From the NCBI GenBank assembly GCA_023391005.1, contig JAEWBS010000141.1:1-64000 (forward strand): a DNA stretch of 64,000 bases, in the 5' to 3' direction. The stretch is from Bacillota bacterium (GTDB lineage: Bacteria > Bacillota > Clostridia > Oscillospirales > Ruminococcaceae). The position numbers were made by a program, and so were the translations under genes. Every line of letters starts with the position of its first letter. Positions within the stretch are counted from its first letter, which is position 1. Of this stretch, positions 38,353 through 45,538 are shown piece after piece. The notes below the pieces were generated by a model. That model was given only the letters and a program-made list of their open reading frames with translations. It had not been told where the DNA came from and did not search any database.

Positions 38353-38955
38353 TTATACAAGCCGGTTAAAGCCCGGCGCGGCGCTTTCAGGTATGTATTG
38401 AAAATCGCCCAGATAGGTGAACGCGATGGAGGGCGGCTGCAAAACCTCAAAGCTGAATTCAGCGGGGGTGTAGCGGCGTACGGCGCGCTCAACGTTCCAA
38501 TCAATATTCACCTCGGCGGGGGTATATTGCGTGCGTACCTCACCTGGCACAAACGAAATATGGATTGGCGCGGCGGATTTGACAACGAGCGACGTTCTGG
38601 ACTGCGCAAGCGCCTTTTGATGATAGACCTGTGCGGGCGTAACACCCTTGTCGATCTCAGCCATCTGATCGGCGATCTCGCCATAATTACCGGTTGCTTC
38701 AAGCACTGCCTGATATCCGTCCTCGGCCGCGCTGTCGATCAAATCGCCGATGGTTTGCAGCCCGATGCTCGCAAAAAAATCGGTGCTGTCCTGCCGGATC
38801 TTCGGCTGCTCAGTTTGCATTGAGAGCTTTGCGTTGGTAAGGTGGGCATCCTGCGTCGCAAGATTCTGCCCGGCGCTGATCGTTGCGTTTTTGAGATGGT
38901 ATTGATATTTTATCGCGCTGGTGTCATAACGCAGAAGATTGGAAATCGTACCCAT
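38353..38955 (-). CDS. DUF6470-family protein (YviE-like)
   Basis: A 200-residue protein found between flgL and fliW, the position of YviE in Bacillus subtilis. Features include LSMQTEQPKIRQDSTDFFASIGL, a run of helices, then a motif VPGEVRTQYTPAEVNIDWNVE and a second YTPAEF. DUF6470 has no established function but is restricted to flagellated Firmicutes. ATG at 38955 was chosen over an in-frame GTG at 38964 because of the ribosome site GGCGGTGG. Confidence 0.82.
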   Translation of the reverse strand: MGTISNLLRYDTSAIKYQYHLKNATISAGQNLATQDAHLTNAKLSMQTEQPKIRQDSTDFFASIGLQTIGDLIDSAAEDGYQAVLEATGNYGEIADQMAEIDKGVTPAQVYHQKALAQSRTSLVVKSAAPIHISFVPGEVRTQYTPAEVNIDWNVERAVRRYTPAEFSFEVLQPPSIAFTYLGDFQYIPESAAPGFNRLV

Positions 38956-38996
38956 AGAAACCACCGCCTTCTAAAACCGTACAGGCTTATTCCCGG

Positions 38997-40046
38997 TTAC
39001 AGGAAATCGAAAATTGTCTTGGGCAGAATATTGCCGCCCAACTGCAGCGTCACGGTCCAAGCCATTTCAAATTCTTTATTGTGCATGATCTCCTCGGCCA
39101 AATCGATGCTTTCGACGCTATTTTGCAGCTTTTGCAGCGAGACACGGTCGTTTTCAAGCTGCGAGGCGACATTTTCGACAAAGTTGACGTTGTTTCCAAT
39201 ATCGGCAATCGCAATCAACAGGCTGTCGTGCGAGACCGACAGAGCCGAAAGCTCCTGCCCGAGCGCGCTGGTATTGCCGCTGCTCAGATGCTCGGCAATA
39301 TTGCCGAACAGGCTGAAGAAGTTTTTGGGCACGCCGTTTTGATCAACGCCGTAGCCGAAGATATCCAGACCCGAGAGTGAGGATGGCACCGCTGTGCGGG
39401 CATCAATCGTAAATGATGCGCCGCTGCCCGAGACAGACAACCCCAGACCAATATCCAGATAATTGGCGCCGTTGTAGCTGACCTCGGTCGTGGTGCCGTC
39501 GCCGTTATCGGTCGCCACCTTGCCATTTGAATCGGTCACAAGCTGATCGATCGGCGTGGTGTTACCGTTATAATAGAGCTTCTGATCATTGCCCACCACA
39601 AACGGCATTGAGCCGTCTGCGTTGCCGGCCGAACAAAACAGATATTGGTCGCCATATTTGCTGTTGGCAATGCTCAACGCCTGATCGCGCAGATTGTTGA
39701 CCTCCGTGGCGAGAATCTGCCGATCTTGATTGCTCATGGTGTCATTCATGCCGTGAAGGATAAGATCATTCATGCGCTCGTAAATATCGCTTAACGCACG
39801 CAGGTTAGAGTCAGCGGTGTCCAGACGGCTTGAGAGCGTATCGGCATTGGCAATGTTGCGCTCGTTGTCGTTCAACAGCTTGCGAACCCGCAGTGCCTGC
39901 GCAGCTCCCGTCACATTTTCAGACGCCCGGTTGAAAGCGCGCTGTGTGGTCAGCTTTTGGTTAGAAGACGACAGATTGCTGAGGTTCGAACGCATGCCGT
40001 TTAAATAGTTACGAACCGTAATGTTATTTGTGATTCGAGTGCCCAT
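38997..40046 (-). CDS. flgL: Flagellar hook-associated protein 3 FlgL
   Basis: FlgL (HAP3) joins hook to filament. The 349-residue protein has a flagellin-like N-terminal coiled coil (MGTRITNNITVRNYLNGM; RAFNRASENVTGAAQALRVR) and a C-terminal helical D0 segment (NDRVSLQKLQNSVESIDLAEEI). ATG at 40046 follows AAAGGAGGG; the GTG at 40052 falls too close to it. Next to flgK in the standard order. Confidence 0.93.
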   Translation of the reverse strand: MGTRITNNITVRNYLNGMRSNLSNLSSSNQKLTTQRAFNRASENVTGAAQALRVRKLLNDNERNIANADTLSSRLDTADSNLRALSDIYERMNDLILHGMNDTMSNQDRQILATEVNNLRDQALSIANSKYGDQYLFCSAGNADGSMPFVVGNDQKLYYNGNTTPIDQLVTDSNGKVATDNGDGTTTEVSYNGANYLDIGLGLSVSGSGASFTIDARTAVPSSLSGLDIFGYGVDQNGVPKNFFSLFGNIAEHLSSGNTSALGQELSALSVSHDSLLIAIADIGNNVNFVENVASQLENDRVSLQKLQNSVESIDLAEEIMHNKEFEMAWTVTLQLGGNILPKTIFDFL

Positions 40047-40063
40047 AAACACCCTCCTTTAGT

Positions 40064-41581
40064 TTAAGCGCGGCCTACAAGACCGGTCTTGTTAATCAGT
40101 GTATCAAGAATCTCATCCATGGCGGTCATAATGCGGCTCATGGCGTTAAAGGCCTTGGTCCATTGGGTCATATCGACGCCCTCTTCCTCCATCGAAACGC
40201 CTGAGACCTCGCTGATGCTCGTCAGCAGCGAATCGGCAATATCCGAGCAGGAATCAAGACAGCCTTGGTTATAAGAGATTTCAGTCGCCAGCTGCGACGT
40301 GGTATAAAACTGAACATAGTCGTTAAACGAGCCTTGAAATTCGCCAAAATCATGCTTGGATGAAAATAGCGCCAGTGCGTTTGTGACAAAGGTGGTATCA
40401 TTGGCGCCTTCGCCGGTGGGATGGATGTCGGTGATTAGATAGGCGGCGTCGCTTAACCATGCGCTGTTCACCGTCAGATTGGCCGCAGTTTCTTCACCGT
40501 CGCCTGAAAAGCTGAATAGCTGTTTGTAGCTGCCGGTGAGATTGCCGCTGCCGTCGACAATGGGAATAAAGCTGTTAAAAGCCTTGGCCAGCGAAGAAGC
40601 GAAGGCGTCTATCTTGTCCATATAATACAAAATACCGTTTTCAAGCGATTCTCCCGTTCCAACCGCAGCGCCGATGCCGCGGCCGTTGAGCATCTCCAAC
40701 GCGCCCAGTAAAGAGCCGCTTGTGATGCCGGTCTCGCCGCCGGTGCTTTTCCAAGACAGCGCCACCGTCTTGTCGGTTTTGCCTTTTGAAAGCAACAAGG
40801 GATCGTAATCGCCATCCTTGACCGCCACGTGATTGTCGGATCCCATCGTAATGGTCACGGTGCCGTCCGAGAGGTTTTGCACTGAAATATCGGCATATCT
40901 TGAAAGCTGGTCGATTAGCACGTTGCGCTGGTCGAGCAGCTCGTTAGGGCCATAGGTTGACAGGTTGCCGCCGTAAGAAACCGTCACTTCGTTTTTGATG
41001 GTCTTGTTATAGTTGGCAATCTGCTCAAGCAGCGAGTTGACGGTTGTAACGTCGGTGTTAAGCGCCGTTTTCTGCTGCTGCCAAAGGTTGTTGAGCTTGG
41101 TGCTGATCTGTGTGAACACCTGCGTCAGTGTGCGCGAGGCGCTTAGAATGCCGCTGGCAACCACCGTGCTTTGCGCGCCCTCGCCCTGCATGTCGGACCA
41201 CGCGCTCTCCAGTGCGGCCAGCGCTGAGGTGATCGTGCTTGGCTCAATCTCGCTTAGATTGGTTTCAACATCCTTTAAAATGCTGGTGACGGTATCATAG
41301 TAACCGACGCTGGCGTATTCGTCGCGAAAACGTTTATCGAGATAGGAGTCGCGGATCTGCGAGATGCCCGACACCATCGAACCGGCACCGGCCAATCCCA
41401 CCCCGTTTGAGCCATAACGGCTAAAGCTGGTGTTGATCGACATCGAGACAAGGTCGACACGCTGGCGGGTATATCCGGTGACACCGATATTGGCAATGTT
41501 GTTGCCAATGATATCGATCGCCTTTTGGCTGGCCATTAATCCTCTCGTGGCGGTTTCAAATCCTAAAAAGGTCGGTCTCAT
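40064..41581 (-). CDS. flgK: Flagellar hook-associated protein 1 FlgK
   Basis: FlgK (HAP1) is the first hook-filament junction protein. The 505-residue protein begins MRPTFLGFETATRGLMASQKAID, with NIANIGVTGYTRQRVDL, the rod/hook/HAP signature, and ends with MTQWTKAFNAMSRIMTAMDEILDTLI as usual. ATG at 41581 follows AGGAGGA. Operon with flgL 17 bp downstream. Confidence 0.95.
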   Translation of the reverse strand: MRPTFLGFETATRGLMASQKAIDIIGNNIANIGVTGYTRQRVDLVSMSINTSFSRYGSNGVGLAGAGSMVSGISQIRDSYLDKRFRDEYASVGYYDTVTSILKDVETNLSEIEPSTITSALAALESAWSDMQGEGAQSTVVASGILSASRTLTQVFTQISTKLNNLWQQQKTALNTDVTTVNSLLEQIANYNKTIKNEVTVSYGGNLSTYGPNELLDQRNVLIDQLSRYADISVQNLSDGTVTITMGSDNHVAVKDGDYDPLLLSKGKTDKTVALSWKSTGGETGITSGSLLGALEMLNGRGIGAAVGTGESLENGILYYMDKIDAFASSLAKAFNSFIPIVDGSGNLTGSYKQLFSFSGDGEETAANLTVNSAWLSDAAYLITDIHPTGEGANDTTFVTNALALFSSKHDFGEFQGSFNDYVQFYTTSQLATEISYNQGCLDSCSDIADSLLTSISEVSGVSMEEEGVDMTQWTKAFNAMSRIMTAMDEILDTLINKTGLVGRA

Positions 41582-41625
41582 AATATCCTCCTGATCTTTA
41601 CCAAAATGGCGGATGCCGGTATGAT

Positions 41626-42123
41626 TTAGACTTTTGTTTTAAAAATACTCGGTGCCTCGGCGTTTTGATAGCCGCGCGCCGCACCGTAGGGAATTGCCCC
41701 CGAAGGGCTCTCGCTGCTCGGCTTCGCCGATAAGAGCGTCTCAGGGTTTAATCGGGTGATGTTGGTGTGGGCCACCTCCATCGACTTTTCGTTCGTAAAC
41801 TTAATTTCATCCACCGAAGCCTGAATCTGCCGAAACAGCGATGAAAGCGACAAGCGGTGCGTTTCAGGAATTTCTTCGATCAGCTGGGCGAAGGTCATAT
41901 CGGGGCAGCCCAGGCTCGCCTGCAAAGCGATGCGCCGATTTTCATAATTTTCAATCAGCTTGGTATTGGCCTGCGCCGTACTGATCGCATGCTCAATACG
42001 GGGCAGTGAGTTTGAAAGCAGCGCAGAAAGCTTTTCTTTTTCGTCGCGGGCCATGCCATGCAACACGGAAGCGTATTTTTCAAAAAAAACAAACAGCTCC
42101 GCTGCCTGTACTTCGGTTATCAT
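41626..42123 (-). CDS. flgN: FlgN-family flagellar export chaperone
   Basis: FlgN keeps FlgK and FlgL soluble before export. The 165-residue helical protein lies between flgM and flgK, the expected FlgN position, with typical size and a long N-terminal helix pair (AAELFVFFEKYASVLHGMARDEKEKLSALL). Sequence conservation in the family is low, so the call relies on context and shape. ATG at 42123 follows AAAGGAG. Confidence 0.8.
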   Translation of the reverse strand: MITEVQAAELFVFFEKYASVLHGMARDEKEKLSALLSNSLPRIEHAISTAQANTKLIENYENRRIALQASLGCPDMTFAQLIEEIPETHRLSLSSLFRQIQASVDEIKFTNEKSMEVAHTNITRLNPETLLSAKPSSESPSGAIPYGAARGYQNAEAPSIFKTKV

Positions 42124-42154
42124 GCGGGACTCCTTTCCGTTTGGCCACGGGGGC

Positions 42155-42451
42155 TCAACCTAAAAAATTCAGAATGGAGGCGGCCAGCTGATGCGTGGGC
42201 ACGCGGTACTCTCCCGCCTCGATCTGGGCAGAAAGCTGCTGGAGTCTCGCGCTGCTGACACTGGTCTCGACCTCGGCGGCGATATGCTGCACAGTGCCGC
42301 CCAACTCTACCTGCCGCGCCGCTTCTGAGCTTATTGAGACGCGATCGGTGTTAGAGCCGTTTGCGGACGCGGCAATATTGTCCGTCTTGGCAGAGGACAT
42401 ATTTTTGGTGCTTTCATAAAATTTAAGCGCTTGATTTCGATCTATTCTCAT
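42155..42451 (-). CDS. flgM: Anti-sigma-28 factor FlgM
   Basis: FlgM binds the flagellar sigma factor (SigD/FliA) until it is exported through the finished hook. The 98-residue protein has an unstructured N-terminal half and the conserved C-terminal helices (RLQQLSAQIEAGEYRVPTHQLAASIL), characteristic of the family. ATG at 42451 is preceded by GGAGG. First gene of the flgM-flgN-flgK-flgL run. The sigma factor gene itself is outside the window. Confidence 0.92.
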   Translation of the reverse strand: MRIDRNQALKFYESTKNMSSAKTDNIAASANGSNTDRVSISSEAARQVELGGTVQHIAAEVETSVSSARLQQLSAQIEAGEYRVPTHQLAASILNFLG

Positions 42452-42514
42452 GTTAAATCCTCCCTGAACAGTGCAGCGGATTATATTAAAGCCCTTTTAT
42501 TCGCTTATAAGTCT

Positions 42515-42541
42515 TAATCGGCAGTTGTTTTTAAAAATTAA
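42515..42541 (-). promoter_or_regulatory. Possible sigma-D promoter of the flgM operon
   Basis: Minus strand TTAA (42541-42538), 15-base spacer, GCCGATTA (42522-42515). Sigma-D consensus is TAAA-N15-GCCGATAT, so 3 of 4 and 7 of 8 positions match. It lies about 65 bases before the flgM ATG. Confidence 0.55.
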
Positions 42542-42591
42542 GGGATTGGTTTAAAAATATAAAATTATAAAAATGCCGTTCGGTACAGCCC

Positions 42592-42620
42592 TTGTAATCG
42601 CCCAAGGCAGTTGTTATAAT
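42592..42620 (+). promoter_or_regulatory. Sigma-A promoter of the parA-comFB operon
   Basis: TTGTAA (42592-42597), 17-base spacer, perfect TATAAT (42615-42620). The leader of about 70 bases contains a small hairpin CCGGT/ACCGG (about 42650-42666) followed by GGCTTTTTC, a possible weak attenuator. Confidence 0.75.
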
Positions 42621-42698
42621 AGAAGCGGCAACGAAAGAAGGGGTTTATCCGGTATTTTGCACCGGGCTTTTTCTGGCTATATAAGGAGAATCTGCGTT

Positions 42699-43460
42699 AT
42701 GTGTAGAGTTGTGTCTGTTTCTAATCAAAAGGGCGGCGTGGGTAAAACCACAACAACGGGCGCAGTTTCCGCCGCGTTTACCAAAAAGGGTTTTCGCGTG
42801 CTGGCGGTGGATCTTGACCCGCAGGGGAACCTGACCTTCAGCGCAAAGGGGGACAGTGAGCTGTCCGCCTCTATTTATGATGTGCTCAAGGGGGTTGTTA
42901 AGCCCCAGCACGCGATTCAGCATGTCGACGCCTGCGACTTAATCGCCTCAAACATCCTCCTTTCGGGCACCGAGCTCGATTTTACCGATCAGGGGCGCGA
43001 ATATCTGCTGCGAGATGTTCTTGAGCCGCTAAAGCCCTATTACGATTACATTTTTATTGATACGCCGCCAAACCTTGGCATTTTGACCATCAACGCCTTT
43101 ACGGCGTCGGATTATATCATTGTCCCGGTGCTGTCCGATATTTTTAGCTTACAGGGGTTGGCCCAGCTGCATGAATCGGTTCAGCATATCAAGAGCTATT
43201 GCAACAGCAATCTCGAATTTGCGGGCATTTTGCTCAACCGTTTCAATTCGCGCACCGTTCTCGCCAAAGAAATTATGGGCACGGCTGAAATGGTGGCAAA
43301 GTCGTTGAATATTCCACTTTTTAAAACCAAGATCCGTTCAAGTGTGATGGTATCAGAGGCGCAGTCAGCGCAGGAGAGCATCTTTAAATATTCGCGCACC
43401 AGCCCTGCCGCCAAGGATTATATGAACTTCGCGCAAGAACTCATCGAGAGGGGAATGTAG
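42699..43460 (+). CDS. ParA/Soj-family ATPase
   Basis: A 253-residue ParA-type ATPase. The deviant Walker A is KGGVGKTT (Lys11 and Lys16), Walker A' is VLAVDLDPQGNLT, and Walker B is YIFIDTPPNLG. ParA ATPases form DNA- or membrane-bound gradients that position plasmids, chromosomes or protein complexes. ATG at 42699 has AAGGAG 10 bases upstream; the reading from 42573 would place its start inside the promoter. No ParB gene is adjacent; instead it overlaps a ComFB-domain gene at TAGTG. Position among flagellar genes suggests cell-pole or flagellum/chemoarray placement (inference). Confidence 0.9.
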   Translation: MCRVVSVSNQKGGVGKTTTTGAVSAAFTKKGFRVLAVDLDPQGNLTFSAKGDSELSASIYDVLKGVVKPQHAIQHVDACDLIASNILLSGTELDFTDQGREYLLRDVLEPLKPYYDYIFIDTPPNLGILTINAFTASDYIIVPVLSDIFSLQGLAQLHESVQHIKSYCNSNLEFAGILLNRFNSRTVLAKEIMGTAEMVAKSLNIPLFKTKIRSSVMVSEAQSAQESIFKYSRTSPAAKDYMNFAQELIERGM

Positions 43461-44065
43461 TGTTGGCTCGTTCCAAGAAAGATATTGACCGAGAGCTGAT
43501 GTATAAAAAGATTCTGCCGACCGCGATGGCGGCTGACAGCGTCCCGGATAAAGCGGCTTTAAGCAAAAATATGGATGAGACGCTCCCTACGGGCGTTGCC
43601 GTCGCAACGCTGGAGGTCAGCATACAAAAGCCGGTCGAAGTTGTTTTTCCGGCCCCTTTGGCTATAGAAGCGTCACCTCAAAAATCGCCGGAGCCAGCGT
43701 CCGAAGCGCCGTTGATACCGACGCAGTTCGAGACAGCGGCTGTGCCGGCACCAGTGCAGGAGGCTGCCCATCCGGCAGACGCGGCGGTTGCGGTTACTGA
43801 ATTGCCGCTGGTTAATCTGATGGAAGCGTTTGTCGAAAAACGGCTGGATGCGGCGCTTAAAAAATTTAAGTGCTGCGACTGCGACCGATGCCGCAAGGAT
43901 ATATTGGCTATCGCGCTCAATAAGCTGCCGCCGCTTTATGTTATTGAGGATGACGCCGACATCCGCGATCTGCACGAGCGGGAACGCGCCGCGCAGGTGG
44001 CCACCGCGCTGGTGCAGGCGATATTGGCCGTTAAGGCGCATCCCTCACACGAGATAGTCCGTTAA
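43460..44065 (+). CDS. ComFB-domain protein coupled to ParA
   Basis: A 201-residue protein with three parts: a short basic N-terminus (ARSKKDIDRELMYKK), an Ala/Pro/Glu-rich, probably unstructured linker (about 30-115), and a C-terminal ComFB domain with CCDCDRCRKDILAIALNKLP (zinc-ligand cysteines about 137-145) followed by PLYVIED. ComFB proteins occur near competence and motility genes and have been reported as cyclic-dinucleotide receptors. A basic N-terminal peptide is typical of ParA ATPase activators. The start is GTG 43460 or TTG 43463; the former overlaps the parA stop (TAGTG). Confidence 0.75.
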   Translation: MLARSKKDIDRELMYKKILPTAMAADSVPDKAALSKNMDETLPTGVAVATLEVSIQKPVEVVFPAPLAIEASPQKSPEPASEAPLIPTQFETAAVPAPVQEAAHPADAAVAVTELPLVNLMEAFVEKRLDAALKKFKCCDCDRCRKDILAIALNKLPPLYVIEDDADIRDLHERERAAQVATALVQAILAVKAHPSHEIVR

Positions 44066-44101
44066 AAAAGGAGCCCTTCGTATACGAAGGGCTCCTTTTG
44101 C
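44065..44101. terminator. Bidirectional terminator after the parA-comFB operon
   Basis: AAAAAAGGAGCCCTTCG, loop TATA, CGAAGGGCTCCTTTTG: a 13-bp perfect stem with T runs on both strands. It serves the convergent EAL-HDOD gene too. Confidence 0.92.
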
Positions 44102-44126
44102 AATAACAACGGCGGGCTTGATCAAA

Positions 44127-45353
44127 TTACTCCGAGAAGGGGCGCTGCAAGCTGTTCCAGGTATAGTTAACCGACTCGACGCACTCTAAATATTTTTGCG
44201 CCACAATATTGCTGTCAAGGCCCAGATCCTCGGCACATTTTGACACGGCGGACCAATCGGCGGCCTCATAAGCGAGCACCAGACGGTACAGCGTACCGGC
44301 GGCGCCGGTTTTGTCAATCAGCGCCTCGCGAATCTCGTCGATGACCGGCAGTTCTTTGAGCGCCTCGGCAAGCGGGATACGCAGAAGAAGGTCAAGCGTT
44401 GAGAACATGCCAAGCAAATAGGCGTCCGACTTTGCCAGATCGAGCCGAGTGGCGTACTGAGAAAGCTCGGAGCACAGGCTGCCGCGCAGGAAAGAGGTTT
44501 TAATAATCTCGGCGGAGAGATCGCCGTCACTCTGCTTAAAGCTCAGCAGATAGACCCATTGCTTAAGCTGTCCGAGGCCTAAAACCACGAGGGCCTGCTT
44601 GACCGAACGCACGCGGTTACGCAGCGCAAAATAGGCCGAGTTGACAAGACGAATCAAAGAAAAGGCCAGCGTGACGTCGCGCGAAATAATCGTAGAAATC
44701 TCATCGACGTCGGGCTCGTCGCGCGTAACGGCGATCATCAGCTGAAAGAAGTTGCTCTGCAGATGGTCAAGCCGGTTCATCTTTGAGCTGAAGGCCTGCG
44801 CGATGGATGTACCCTGAAAATAGCCGCACCCCAATGCCTTGGCCTGCTCATACTTCTCAGGGGAGTCGACGTTGTAGGCGATAACCTTCTTTTTAAAGCT
44901 TTTGGCAATGTCAATGGCGCTCGACGTTGTTTCGTCCAATGCGTTCATATCAATCTTCAGATAATCCGACTCACCCAACAGCGAGAAAAAGCGGGGAGAG
45001 AACTCAAAGCCCCGCATGGCAATGCGGTAGCCGGTGCGCTTAAGGTTGATAATCTCTCGCAGCGCATCGGGATGGATGGCCGCGCTGTCATCAATTTCTA
45101 TAACAAGATTATGGGGGTTAAACATTCTTGGAACCCTGCGTAGCAGCAAATTGGGGGTAAAAGGAATAAAAGCGGTTTTGCTATCCATAAAGCTGTCGCT
45201 ATCTAATTGGGTCAAAAAGCCCTCGATGGCGTTGGCGGCCAGAGTATCCCCCTGATTGTAGAGGCTTGCGCGATTGTCCTGATAGAGCAGCTCATATCCG
45301 AGCAGCTCTTTGTTCTCGCCCATAATGGGTTGACGGACTACATTCATCTGCAT
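44127..45353 (-). CDS. EAL-HDOD protein with degenerate EAL domain (YuxH-like)
   Basis: A 408-residue signalling protein. The EAL domain (about 1-195) begins RQPIMGENKELLGYELLYQ, so the EAL signature is YELL, and the catalytic DDFG is replaced by MRGFEF. It should therefore not hydrolyse c-di-GMP but may still bind a ligand. The HDOD domain (about 200-395) has SRDVTLAFSLIRLVNSAYF, typical of the family. YuxH/CdgJ-type proteins affect motility. ATG at 45353 follows GGAGG. It lies within the flagellar region as a single gene. Confidence 0.85.
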   Translation of the reverse strand: MQMNVVRQPIMGENKELLGYELLYQDNRASLYNQGDTLAANAIEGFLTQLDSDSFMDSKTAFIPFTPNLLLRRVPRMFNPHNLVIEIDDSAAIHPDALREIINLKRTGYRIAMRGFEFSPRFFSLLGESDYLKIDMNALDETTSSAIDIAKSFKKKVIAYNVDSPEKYEQAKALGCGYFQGTSIAQAFSSKMNRLDHLQSNFFQLMIAVTRDEPDVDEISTIISRDVTLAFSLIRLVNSAYFALRNRVRSVKQALVVLGLGQLKQWVYLLSFKQSDGDLSAEIIKTSFLRGSLCSELSQYATRLDLAKSDAYLLGMFSTLDLLLRIPLAEALKELPVIDEIREALIDKTGAAGTLYRLVLAYEAADWSAVSKCAEDLGLDSNIVAQKYLECVESVNYTWNSLQRPFSE

Positions 45354-45538
45354 AACGGTTCCTCCCGAAGATTACTGCATTGCAATAATTGATAACCAAC
45401 CATAAAAGGCTTCTAAAAATATAGTAACATATTTTTGGATAAAACGTAAGATCAAAAAACTTTTATAACCAAATAAATACGGGCTGAGGGCTTATATACG
45501 CTTGGCCGCCAACCGGCAGACGATTTTTAGAGGTGTAA

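Noticed and set aside
39980..40000. tRNA-like GGTTCGAA T-loop sequence
   Set aside because: It lies inside flgL and no cloverleaf can be built around it.
42573..42698. Longer N-terminus for ParA
   Set aside because: It would begin upstream of the predicted promoter; the ParA fold begins right after ATG 42699.
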